DNA of 64,000 bases from the NCBI GenBank assembly GCA_964626565.1, contig CAZVFX010000017.1:18573-82572 (forward strand), in the 5' to 3' direction. Origin of the DNA: CAZVFX01 sp964626565 (GTDB lineage: Bacteria > Myxococcota_A > UBA9042 > CAIXZC01). The translations under genes were made by a program, and so were the position numbers. Position 1 is the stretch's first letter. Every line of letters begins with the position of its first letter. Shown here piece after piece: positions 56,020-64,000 of the stretch. Under the pieces are notes generated by a model that was not told the origin of the DNA, searched no databases, and worked only from the letters and a program-made list of their open reading frames with translations.

Positions 56020-56280
56020 ATGCATCGGGAGTATTTCGACTTCGAGACTGTTTCAGTATTTGTGGAGCGCATCTCCGGGTACAAGGTTTCCCGCTCCGGA
56101 GTGATCAACGGGGTGCGGTTGGGGGACACGCTGTCCAGCCACTTCGGCAAAGGTGCGCGTCGGCACTACCCGTTCGGCATGCTGGTGGTTCTGCCCACCG
56201 ACCCGTCTCCATTCCCATTCCTTGAGCAAATCGAAGAGCGCGACTCCGAAGCTGAGCCCGGCCTCGTCTTCTGCGGCTAA
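56020..56280 (+). CDS. Small protein of unknown function
   Basis: An 86-residue protein from ATG 56020, which has 'ggggtga' 4 bp ahead; an in-frame ATG at 55981 (99 residues) lacks a ribosome site and lies inside a likely promoter. The sequence is mixed alpha/beta ('FDFETVSVFVERISGYKVSRSG', 'RHYPFGMLVVLP'), cytoplasmic, with one Cys at the end. No family was recognised. It converges on the kinase/sigma-54 gene with 17 bp between the stops. Confidence 0.55.
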   Translation: MHREYFDFETVSVFVERISGYKVSRSGVINGVRLGDTLSSHFGKGARRHYPFGMLVVLPTDPSPFPFLEQIEERDSEAEPGLVFCG

Positions 56281-56297
56281 CGAAGGGTCCCTGCCTT

Positions 56298-59200
56298 TCA
56301 GTCCCCAATGGTCTTGGGATTTATCCTGTAGGCTTCCAACTTATTGTAGAGTGCACGGCGACTGATGCCGAGGATTCTCGCCGCCTGCTGCTTGTTGCCG
56401 CCGGAACGCCTGAGCGCGGCGATGATCGCCTGGCGCTCCAGAGCCTTGAGTTCAAGGGTATCGAAACCTGCCATGGGCCTGGCGCCGCCGGGAGATTCGC
56501 TGAACACTTCCGGCTTGCTGTTGAGTGAAGTCAAAGTGATCGTCCCCTGCTCGGCAAATACGGCCGCAGTCATCACCACCGACTGCAACTCCCGCACATT
56601 ACCGGGCCAATCATAGGACATGAGCACCCGGGCTGCTTCCAACGACAGGGCAGGGCGGGCAACTTTGTTCCTTTCCGCGAACAGGTCCAGGAAGTGCTCG
56701 GTCAACAGGGGGATGTCATCCTTTCGATCTCGCAAGGGGGGCACGAGCACCGAGACCACGTCGAGCCGGTAGTAGAGGTCCTGACGAAAGGCACCGGTAC
56801 CCGCCATCTGCTTCAAATCACGGTTGGTTGCGGCCACGATGCGTACGTCCACGGTTATGATCTGCTCAGAACCCAGAGGGGCGAATTCACCTTCCTGCAG
56901 CACACGCAGCAGCTTGGCCTGCATGGCCAGGCTCATGTCCCCGACTTCATCCAGGAAGAGAGTGCCTCCGTCCGCCTGGGAAAACAGTCCTTTTCGTTCC
57001 TCTGACGCGTCGGTGAACGCGCCCTTTACATAACCGAAGAGCTCAGATTCCAGCAAGGTGTCGGGGAGCGCTGCGCAGTTGATGGAGACGAATCTGGCAG
57101 CCCGCCGGGGGCCGCTGAAATGCAGGGCGCGGGCAACCAGCTCCTTGCCGACGCCGCTTTCCCCGGTGACCAGCACCGGCACGTGAGTCTCCTTGACCCG
57201 CTCCATGAGGGCGAAAAGCTCCGACAGCGCCCGGGAGCGCCCCACAATGCTGGCGAACTGATACCGGTCTTCCAGTTGTTCCCGCTGCCGGCTGATCTCT
57301 TCGGTCTTCTGCACCAGCAACGCCTCCTGAAAGCGCACCTTCTCCTCCAGTTGCCGGTTGAGGCGATCCACCTCGGCCCGAGAGACTTCCAATTCCTCAA
57401 CGGTGGCGCGGTATTTCTGCAGAAGATTCGCGTTTTCAATGGCGAGGGCGGCCTGTTCGGCAAAAGCCTTGAGCATTTCAACCACCGACTCGTTGAATAC
57501 GCTCGGCTTGAACCGATTGTCCAGGTACATGGCCGCGATGGTTTCGCTCCGCCCGATGATCGGCAGGCAGATGACGCTGCGGATTCGAAGCGCCATGATG
57601 CTCTCTTTCTCCCGGAAATCACCGGCCTCAATCGCGTCCTCGAGACGAACCGTTTCCCCGGTTTCCAGCACCTCGTAGGCGATGCTCGTGGAGAACTTGG
57701 ACCGGCTGCGGCGAATCACCTCCCGGTCCATGTTGCGGGCCACCACAACGTCCAACCCGGACCGGGCGCGCAGGATCACAAAACCACGCTCAGCGCCCGA
57801 GAGGTCCACCACCACGTCGATGAGGGTTTCGAGGAGCTTCTCCAAATCGTGCTGGGCGAGCAGGCGCTTGTTCATCTGAATAAGCTGGGACATCCAGCGC
57901 TGCTTCTTCAGCATGTCGACGCCCGGAGCACCGCCGGGCATGATAGTCTCGGCCAGTTGCGCCATGCGGGATGAGAGCCTGGCGAACTCCATCATATCCC
58001 GTTCCCGGTCGGGGCGCTTGAAGAACACCGACTGAAACTCCTGTGGGACCTTGCGTTTCACTTCTGCCAGGGCCGTCTCAGCCCGTCGCAGGGTAGCTTC
58101 CGCCTTTTCCGGTTCCCCCAGCGATGCGTGGGCGCAGGTGTAGCGGCTCCACAACTTCCACTCCAACTCCGGGTTGCCCTCGTCGGTGATAAGGTCCTCT
58201 GCCTGCTCCAGTAGTTGGGCCGCGTCGGCCGCGTCGCCTTCCCGATCACGCCGCACCAGGCAACCGGCGGTGGCGAGGATCGCTCTTAGCCGGTGGTTGT
58301 CAAGCTTGTAGCGAAGGCAGTAGTCGGTGGCTTCGAGGCCCAACTCCAGGGCGCCATCGAGCTTGTCCATGGCGCACAATAACTCCACCCGGTCGATGTC
58401 GCACTCCACCAGCTCCTCGGCCGCAGATTGCTGGTCAAAGATGGCGTTGGCCCGGTCGTACATCTCCCCCGCCTCGTCCCAGCGACCCTGATAAGTGAGG
58501 ATTTCCCCCAGGAGCATCCGGTTGAGGCCTCGCATCTGATCGAGGCCCAGGCGATCCGACAGTTCAAGGGATTGCTCAGTGTACTCCCGGGCTTTCTCCA
58601 GTACGCCGAGATACCGGTGGATGTTGCCCAGGTTGTTGTAGACCCTTGCCAACACCGGCAGGTTCTGCGCCTGGTAGGCCATGGCCAGGGCTTCCTTGTA
58701 CTTGGAAATGGCCATGGAAAACTCACCAGTCTCCTGGAAAACGACGCTCAGGTTCATGCCTGAGATGTTGATCCGTTCGTGGTCCCCAGCCGCAGTGGCT
58801 ACTTCGAGGCTCTTCTGGTAATGCTCCACGGCTTGCGTGTAGTCTTTCAGTTTGTGGTACGCAAGGCCGGTGGAGTTCTGCACGAATGCCAGGTCGGAAG
58901 GGCTGCCCGCTTCAACAAGCACCCCCAGTGCGGTCTCCAGATACTTGACCCCTTGCTTGAGCCGCCCCTGGTAGACGCGCACCAATCCAACCATGGCCGC
59001 ACACAACGCGAACTCCCGACTGCCCTGAGCAAGCTCCAGCATCCCTTTTTCGCCGGTGCGGCGACTGTCGTCGAGCTTGCCACGATTGAAGTACACCCGG
59101 GCCAGCAATGCGAGCACCTGCCCTCGCAGCGGATTGTCCTCTTTCTCCAGCAGTGGCTCGAGCAGTTCGCAGGCAGAGTCGAAAGCGCCGGCGCGGAAAT

Positions 59201-61460
59201 GCAATTCCGCCTGGTACACGCCTGCCTGCTGGGTGTCCCGGTCCTCGGATTTGTCCGCCAACTTCCCAAGCTCACCAACACCTTCCTCAAACTTGCCCCA
59301 ACGCCTATAGATCTCGAAATAGAGGGCGGCCAAGTCCGAGGTCTCAGCGCCACCCTGGCGCGCGATATCTGCCAGTTGGCGGGCCCGCTCGAAGTTACAG
59401 GCCGACAGTTCCCGCTCAGTGCCCTTCAGTGCATACCGCAGGGAGTGTTTGCGCCGGCCGGCGTGGAAGCAATGAAAAGCGAGGGTCTCGGGCTGGCTGG
59501 CCGCCAGTCGGGGCGATGACTCCAGTGCGGCCGCGATGCGCTTGTGAATGCTGCGCGTGTCAGCTTTACTCAACGACGATGTATAGAGCTGCCTGTGCAT
59601 CTCGCTTTCCACCGCGGGGAGGGCGCGGGTGCCGATAGATCGAAAAGTCACCAGGCCTCTCTCCGCCAACTCGGAAATAAGCTGATCGATTTGCCAGATT
59701 TCGAGGCTCGTGACTTCAGCCAGGATGGGAAACGGCTGGGGAGTAAACAAGAGGGCCATAGCCGTCAGAAGCTCCCGCTCCAACTGGCCGAAGTTAGCCC
59801 AAGCGCTGGCGAGGTACTGCTCAACGCTGCCGGGCAGGCCCTCGTGGGGAAGCTTGTCCCGGTCGAAAGTCACCCCGGCAGGCGTTACTGCCAGGCAGCC
59901 CGCGTTCTTGACAAACAACGTGAATTCCAGCAGCAGCTTGGGGTTGCCCTCGCAAGCGGCCCACGCCTCTTCAGTCAGTTGCGCAGGGCTGGAACTCAAT
60001 CCTGCGACCAGGCGGATGTACCTCTCCGCTTCTTCCCTCGAAAAGAGGGGAAGGGAGTCGGTGTGGGCCAGTCCATGACCGGCCAACGGCACAAGGTCCG
60101 TGTCAACGCTGGAAGACGCCGCGACAATGGCCACCCGGGGTGCGTTCTCACCGCTCGCCAGCGCGTACTCGATGGTGTTGACCACTCCCTGCAGGAACGA
60201 CAGAGAGTGCTCATCGAGGTCCACAAGATCGTCCACCAGGAAAATGACCTGGCGCCGCCTTGCGAAAGCAACCAGCCGGTTGACCAGGCCCGATACCACG
60301 TGGCTGACCCTCTCCTGGGGAAGACGCACACCTTCACCAGTGAGCCCGTCGACCACGCTGGTCAATGCGCCGAAGGTGGTTCCGGCAGACGCCGAGGGGG
60401 TCAGGTTCACAACGGTCCGTCCTTCAAGTTGGGCCCGTCGTTTGAGTTCTGCCAGCAGGCGCGACTTGCCCGCACCGGTCGCCCCTTCCACGACCAGAAT
60501 GGAACCCCGGTCGAAGTTGCCCTGTTCAACAAGATGAATGAGGCCCAGCGCCTGCTGCAACAGCTCCTGGCGTCCCAACCACGGGCCGCCCGCACCCGAC
60601 TCTACTCCTGCTCCGGATTCATGGAGCGGCAACTCCAAGCCGCCCAGGCGGTTTATGGCCGCAATGCAGTCCCGGACTGTCTGGAAGCGGTCCGCGATCT
60701 CCTTGGTGGTCATACGTACGAGCACCTTGCGCCACCATTCCGGCACTGCGGGGTCGTCCGGAAAGGTCATTTCACCGCGCGTATGGAACTCAACACAGGC
60801 CCGGCTGCTGGTGGCTTCGAAGGGGAGGCGGCCATAGGTCATTTCGTAAAACATGATGCCGGTGGAGTAGATATCGGTATAGGCTCCCGGGACTCCGGCC
60901 TGGAACCACTCCGGCGCCATGTAGTTGTAGGTGCCTCTCGCCGTCATCGCCGATTGAGGAATTGACATGGACAGCCCGAAGTCAAGAACACGGGCAAACG
61001 GCTGACGATCGTCCTCCCCTATCTGGACGAGGACGTTTTGCGGCTTCATGTCGCAGTGGAGGTAACCTTGTCCGTGGATATACTGCAAAGCGCGCAAAAT
61101 CTGCACATAGCAGGCAATCTTGCGCTCAAACGAACGGCCTTCCAGTGCCTCGTGAGCGGGGGTGCCCTCAACGTATTCGGAAGTGTAGAGATGCAGGCTG
61201 CGTTCCCCGTCGTAGGCGAAATCGTGGACTCTGGCGATGTGTGGGTGAACCATGTAGCTGACCGTCTCGAACTCCCGCTTGAACCACTCAACAGTTTCCT
61301 GGTCCCGCAGAGTCTTGACCGCGACGACGCGGTCGTCGTGCGCAGTGTCCCGTGCGAGGTATACCTGCCCCATGCCGCCGCTGCCCAGCATGCTTTCCAG
61401 GGCATACCTCCCGGCCAGTGTCTGGCCGGTGAGAATCTCTTCTTCGCCCTTACCGGTCAT
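56298..61460 (-). CDS. Ser/Thr kinase - AAA ATPase - TPR - GAF - sigma-54 activator fusion
   Basis: A 1720-residue signalling protein. Residues ~15-285 are a eukaryote-like kinase: 'GSGGMG' 26-31, K49, H135-C136-D137 in place of HRD, DFG 160-162. An AAA-type ATPase follows with Walker A 'GATGAGKS' 326-333. Residues ~690-1110 are TPR-like helices, ~1200-1345 a GAF domain, ~1345-1400 a coiled coil, ~1410-1640 a sigma-54 AAA+ domain ('GESGVGKE' 1433-1440; 'GAFTDA' 1480-1485 instead of GAFTGA), and the last ~45 a Fis-type helix-turn-helix ('GGNKQQAARILGISRRALYNKL'). It should phosphorylate partners and activate sigma-54 promoters after sensing a ligand. It follows a lipoprotein gene on the same strand by 37 bp. 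Confidence 0.9.
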   Translation of the reverse strand: MTGKGEEEILTGQTLAGRYALESMLGSGGMGQVYLARDTAHDDRVVAVKTLRDQETVEWFKREFETVSYMVHPHIARVHDFAYDGERSLHLYTSEYVEGTPAHEALEGRSFERKIACYVQILRALQYIHGQGYLHCDMKPQNVLVQIGEDDRQPFARVLDFGLSMSIPQSAMTARGTYNYMAPEWFQAGVPGAYTDIYSTGIMFYEMTYGRLPFEATSSRACVEFHTRGEMTFPDDPAVPEWWRKVLVRMTTKEIADRFQTVRDCIAAINRLGGLELPLHESGAGVESGAGGPWLGRQELLQQALGLIHLVEQGNFDRGSILVVEGATGAGKSRLLAELKRRAQLEGRTVVNLTPSASAGTTFGALTSVVDGLTGEGVRLPQERVSHVVSGLVNRLVAFARRRQVIFLVDDLVDLDEHSLSFLQGVVNTIEYALASGENAPRVAIVAASSSVDTDLVPLAGHGLAHTDSLPLFSREEAERYIRLVAGLSSSPAQLTEEAWAACEGNPKLLLEFTLFVKNAGCLAVTPAGVTFDRDKLPHEGLPGSVEQYLASAWANFGQLERELLTAMALLFTPQPFPILAEVTSLEIWQIDQLISELAERGLVTFRSIGTRALPAVESEMHRQLYTSSLSKADTRSIHKRIAAALESSPRLAASQPETLAFHCFHAGRRKHSLRYALKGTERELSACNFERARQLADIARQGGAETSDLAALYFEIYRRWGKFEEGVGELGKLADKSEDRDTQQAGVYQAELHFRAGAFDSACELLEPLLEKEDNPLRGQVLALLARVYFNRGKLDDSRRTGEKGMLELAQGSREFALCAAMVGLVRVYQGRLKQGVKYLETALGVLVEAGSPSDLAFVQNSTGLAYHKLKDYTQAVEHYQKSLEVATAAGDHERINISGMNLSVVFQETGEFSMAISKYKEALAMAYQAQNLPVLARVYNNLGNIHRYLGVLEKAREYTEQSLELSDRLGLDQMRGLNRMLLGEILTYQGRWDEAGEMYDRANAIFDQQSAAEELVECDIDRVELLCAMDKLDGALELGLEATDYCLRYKLDNHRLRAILATAGCLVRRDREGDAADAAQLLEQAEDLITDEGNPELEWKLWSRYTCAHASLGEPEKAEATLRRAETALAEVKRKVPQEFQSVFFKRPDRERDMMEFARLSSRMAQLAETIMPGGAPGVDMLKKQRWMSQLIQMNKRLLAQHDLEKLLETLIDVVVDLSGAERGFVILRARSGLDVVVARNMDREVIRRSRSKFSTSIAYEVLETGETVRLEDAIEAGDFREKESIMALRIRSVICLPIIGRSETIAAMYLDNRFKPSVFNESVVEMLKAFAEQAALAIENANLLQKYRATVEELEVSRAEVDRLNRQLEEKVRFQEALLVQKTEEISRQREQLEDRYQFASIVGRSRALSELFALMERVKETHVPVLVTGESGVGKELVARALHFSGPRRAARFVSINCAALPDTLLESELFGYVKGAFTDASEERKGLFSQADGGTLFLDEVGDMSLAMQAKLLRVLQEGEFAPLGSEQIITVDVRIVAATNRDLKQMAGTGAFRQDLYYRLDVVSVLVPPLRDRKDDIPLLTEHFLDLFAERNKVARPALSLEAARVLMSYDWPGNVRELQSVVMTAAVFAEQGTITLTSLNSKPEVFSESPGGARPMAGFDTLELKALERQAIIAALRRSGGNKQQAARILGISRRALYNKLEAYRINPKTIGD

Positions 61461-61497
61461 GAATTGTCCCCCAGGGGCCGGTGAGTCTGCCGCCCCG

Positions 61498-62079
61498 CTA
61501 CTGCACCCGGATACTCTTTAGACGGGTTCTCTCCAGGTATTGCTCCAGCCGCTCATTTACGTCACCCAAGGTGGGTTCCCTGCCCAACTCCTTGGTAATG
61601 GCTTTGATGATCGCGTTTACGCCTCTCTGCACGCCCGGCCGCACCCCATCCCGCTCGTGCGTGCGGTCGACTATGCGCCATTTGTCTCCCTTCTCCAGAA
61701 TGTATATCAAGGAAAAGTTGCCAATGGTTTGCGTCACTTCGGCCGAGGTGGCTGAAGTGATGGTTTCGGAAAACGTGCCATCCTTGTCCCCGAAGAATTT
61801 GCCCAGAAACAGGTTGGTGCTTTTCTTCAGCCGTTCAGCCAGAATCTCCCTGGTACGGGCTTGCTCCTCAGCGCCGGCGCGGGTGTACATGTCTCCAAAC
61901 ATGGATGCGCATTTGGCGCCGAGGTCAACCATGGGGAGAGCCTCTTCCCAGCGTTCGGATTTGGCCAACGAGTGGAATTCCCGCACCAGTTCGGTGGGGG
62001 TACGTTCCTTGGCGCAGGCACTTATCAGTGAGGCGACGACGACGAACAGGGCCGCGGCGCGTGGGGTAGAATTGCACAT
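61498..62079 (-). CDS. Lipoprotein, possibly MlaC/Ttg2-like
   Basis: A 193-residue lipoprotein ('VVVASLISACAKE'). ATG 62079 is chosen because it begins the signal peptide; the frame opens 20 codons earlier. The mature part is alpha/beta ('ERWEEALPMVDLGAKCASMFGD', 'FSLIYILEKGDKWRIVDRTHERDGV', 'GVNAIIKAITKELGREPTLGDVNERL'). The layout of a small helical domain, a beta strand pair and a terminal helix is reminiscent of MlaC/Ttg2D phospholipid-binding proteins, but the match is weak. It is 37 bp upstream of the giant kinase gene on the same strand, so a sensory partner is possible. Confidence 0.6.
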   Translation of the reverse strand: MCNSTPRAAALFVVVASLISACAKERTPTELVREFHSLAKSERWEEALPMVDLGAKCASMFGDMYTRAGAEEQARTREILAERLKKSTNLFLGKFFGDKDGTFSETITSATSAEVTQTIGNFSLIYILEKGDKWRIVDRTHERDGVRPGVQRGVNAIIKAITKELGREPTLGDVNERLEQYLERTRLKSIRVQ

Positions 62080-62515
62080 GTGTTGATTATAGCACAACCA
62101 GGAAGAATCAGGAAGGGGAGCAAGACGACCGGTTTTCAACGCTAACCTGACGGCGGCGGAAAGAGCGAAGGGAACGTTCTCGCTTCTTAAGTCGGTTTTC
62201 GTTGTTTTCCGAGGGGGCGGGCCATCCGGCGGACTTTTTGATCAACCGGCGCAAGTACTCTTCGAATCCTTGAGTTGGCTTCATCCCTGCCGCTTGCTCC
62301 CCTTTCCAATGCGGTTGAGCAGTGTCAGCCGCGGATCCGAAAGTAAGGCGTAAAGAGGGAGGTGTCAAAAATCCGATCTGAGGAAGATCTGTGGACGACT
62401 CTTGCACTTGTGTCGGGGAGGCTTTGTTCTTGACATCAATCCGCGCTGCGCACTACATTCAACTACGCGGGAACAAGATGTTTGGAATGTAAACGGGCCT
62501 CCGTTTGGGGGAGAA
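62080..62515. other. Intergenic region between divergent genes, no confident gene
   Basis: This 436-bp region between the lipoprotein gene (minus) and the response-regulator gene (plus) contains one promoter-like element near its right end. A 99-codon frame on the minus strand (62108-62407) is basic and low in protein character and is not supported by a convincing ribosome site. I see no RNA gene or repeat. Confidence 0.6.
62430..62459 (+). promoter_or_regulatory. Likely sigma-70 promoter of the response-regulator/cyclase gene
   Basis: TTGACA (62430-62435, perfect match), 18 bp, TACATT (62454-62459, four of six). The ATG at 62516 follows 57 bp later behind 'gggggagaa'. Confidence 0.55.
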
Positions 62516-63982
62516 ATGAACGAATTCGGGGGAATTGGCAGCAATAGCAGCCTGGATGATCATCGCACCCGGGTTTTGCTGATAGACGACCAGGCGTTGA
62601 TTGGCAAGGTCGTTTCGAAGATGCTCGGGGGGCAGGAGGACATCGAGTTTCGATACTGTTCCGATCCGGCCGGCGCGGTGCACGCGGCTGAGGAGTTTTC
62701 TCCCACCATCATGCTCCTTGACCTGGTGATGCCGGATATCGACGGTTTGACTCTTCTGCGGGAGTTTAGAGCGCGGGAAGCAACCAGGGAAGTACCCATC
62801 ATCGTGCTGTCCGGAAAGGAGGAGGCCGATACTAAGGCCGAGGCCTTCGCGCTGGGGGCAAACGACTACATGGTGAAGCTCCCCGACACCGTGGAGGTGC
62901 TGGCCCGCATCAGGCACCATTCGCGGGGATACATCAGCCTGCTACAACGCAACACCGCAATGAGTGCGCTGGAACTGAGAAACAGGTTCATCACCCAGAC
63001 TTTCGGTCGCTACTTGTCCGACGACGTGGTGGGGCAGTTGCTGGAGACACCGGCCGCGTTGCAGTTGGGGGGGGAGTCGCGCACCGTGACCATCATGATG
63101 TGCGACCTGAGGGGGTTTACCAACCTGTCGGAGCGGCATCCGGCCGAAGAAGTTGTGGCCATGGTGAACAACTTCCTCGGCGTGATGACCGACGTGATCC
63201 TGAAGTACTACGGCACCATTATCGAGTTTCTCGGCGACGCCATTCTGGCTATCTTCGGGGCTCCGGTAGCGAGGGATGACGACGCGTGCAATGCGGTGGC
63301 GTGCACCGTAGAGATGCAATTGGCGATGGAAACGGTGAACCAGATCAACCGTTCAAAGGGGCTGCCCGAGTTGCAAATGGGGGTAGGGCTCAACACGGGC
63401 GAGGTCGCGGTGGGGAACATCGGCTCAGAGAAACGCGTCAAATATGGCATCGTCGGGCGTCATGTGAACCTCACCGCCCGCATCGAATCCTACACCATCG
63501 GTCGTCAGATCCTCGTTTCTGAAAGCACGGTTGAAAAGACGGGACCGATTCTGCTGGTAGCGGGGCAGATGGAGTTCAAGCCGAAGGGGGTGAAGGAGCC
63601 GATTACGGTGCATGACGTGGTCGGCATTGGCGGTAAGTATAATCTGTATCTTCCTGAGATTCAGGAAGAAGAACTGCACGGGCTGCCGGCTCCCCTTGAG
63701 ATCCGTTTCACCATCATCAAGGGGAAGGATGCCGGGGACCAGGTTCACGACGGCCGTATCGTGCGGATGTCTCACGCCGAAGCGGAGATCAGAGCCGACG
63801 TTTCGGCCGAGCTTCGAACCAACCTCAAATTCAAGCTCCTCGGTGCTGAGGGTAAGGAGATTCCGGGGGATCTATACGCCAAAGTGATAGGCGAGCGCCC
63901 CAACGGCTTCAGGGTACACTTCACTGCCATACCGCCGGAAAACGCAGCGTTTCTAGATGGACTTCTATTCTGGCGTAGCTAG
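62516..63982 (+). CDS. Response regulator with class III nucleotide cyclase and PilZ-like C-terminus
   Basis: A 488-residue signalling protein. Residues ~18-135 are a receiver domain with the phospho-acceptor D69 in 'LLDLVMPD' and the acidic pair 'IDD' near the start. A short helix leads to a class III adenylate/guanylate cyclase domain (~190-375) with both metal aspartates, D197 ('MMCDLRGFTN') and D241 ('FLGDAILAIFG'), and the later 'HVNLTARIES' Asn and Arg. The usual Thr/Asp base-selecting site reads Gly ('KYGIVG'), so ATP versus GTP use is open. The last ~85 residues ('RIVRMSHAEAEIRADVSAEL', 'YAKVIGERPNGFRVHF') look PilZ-like. ATG 62516 is preferred over upstream alternatives. Confidence 0.88.
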   Translation: MNEFGGIGSNSSLDDHRTRVLLIDDQALIGKVVSKMLGGQEDIEFRYCSDPAGAVHAAEEFSPTIMLLDLVMPDIDGLTLLREFRAREATREVPIIVLSGKEEADTKAEAFALGANDYMVKLPDTVEVLARIRHHSRGYISLLQRNTAMSALELRNRFITQTFGRYLSDDVVGQLLETPAALQLGGESRTVTIMMCDLRGFTNLSERHPAEEVVAMVNNFLGVMTDVILKYYGTIIEFLGDAILAIFGAPVARDDDACNAVACTVEMQLAMETVNQINRSKGLPELQMGVGLNTGEVAVGNIGSEKRVKYGIVGRHVNLTARIESYTIGRQILVSESTVEKTGPILLVAGQMEFKPKGVKEPITVHDVVGIGGKYNLYLPEIQEEELHGLPAPLEIRFTIIKGKDAGDQVHDGRIVRMSHAEAEIRADVSAELRTNLKFKLLGAEGKEIPGDLYAKVIGERPNGFRVHFTAIPPENAAFLDGLLFWRS

Positions 63983-64000
63983 AACCGAGGGCCGACTAGG

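Noticed and set aside
62108..62407. A 99-codon minus-strand frame between the lipoprotein and response-regulator genes
   Set aside because: Very basic, low complexity, weak ribosome site and no recognisable fold; an internal ATG with a purine-rich leader is not enough.

Overview
The window looks like a piece of a GC-rich, Gram-negative genome of the myxobacterial or deltaproteobacterial type, probably from a metagenome assembly. The reasons are: many very large cysteine-rich lipoproteins with MopE-like and thrombospondin type 3 (TSP3) Asp/Cys repeats; a MYXO-CTERM-like C-terminal sorting tail (15107-16495); a Ser/Thr kinase fused to a sigma-54 activator; a small 'CPWVSCRYHLYL' sigma-region-4-like regulator; and a 100-N scaffold gap inside a repetitive gene. 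I saw no rRNA, tRNA, CRISPR array or transposase.

Layout. 1-16.5 kb: a YdjM-like membrane protein, three large surface lipoproteins (MopE/TSP3/Gly-rich, ASH/YfaP-like, MopE/DUF1565/Gly-rich), an outer-membrane barrel overlapping an alpha/beta-hydrolase lipoprotein, and a secreted Cys-rich protein with a sorting tail. 16.6-27.1 kb: a GAF-like protein, then a tight operon (acetyl-CoA hydrolase/CoA-transferase family, M49 dipeptidyl-peptidase lipoprotein, FadR-type regulator, SppA-like peptidase with a barrel-like N-terminus), an NCS1 permease and an alpha/beta hydrolase. 27.1-30.4 kb: two lamin-tail-domain lipoproteins. 30.4-34.4 kb: a two-gene nitrogenase-like system, with an Fe-protein (NifH-like) ATPase fused to a component-1-like domain, followed by a second component-1-like subunit. 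34.5-37 kb: an orphan nuoB behind three DsbA-like domains that are split by an A9 tract. 37-44.7 kb: another Cys-rich lipoprotein, a small barrel, a duplicated ThyX, a coiled-coil membrane protein, a 71-aa protein with a near-consensus promoter, and a B12-type radical SAM enzyme. 44.7-45.3 kb: a structured, GATC-dense non-coding region ahead of the sigma-region-4-like regulator. 45.7-56.3 kb: a polytopic membrane protein, a cNMP-binding protein, an aminotransferase, an M49 homologue that has lost its zinc-binding motif, and the gap-interrupted lipoprotein. 56.3-64 kb: the 1720-aa kinase/ATPase/TPR/GAF/sigma-54 activator with an upstream lipoprotein, and a response-regulator/nucleotide-cyclase protein.

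The best candidate for an undescribed system is the nitrogenase-like pair at 30429-34436. The Fe-protein half keeps its P-loop and both cluster cysteines, but the component-1 halves keep only part of the usual cysteine set, and no cofactor-assembly genes are present in the window. Other strong signals are the A9 tract that could join three DsbA domains into one chain, the GATC/inverted-repeat region at 44.97-45.19 kb, the pseudo-M49 protein, and a Cys6 module shared by four lipoproteins. All functional calls are from reading the sequence; no searches were run.
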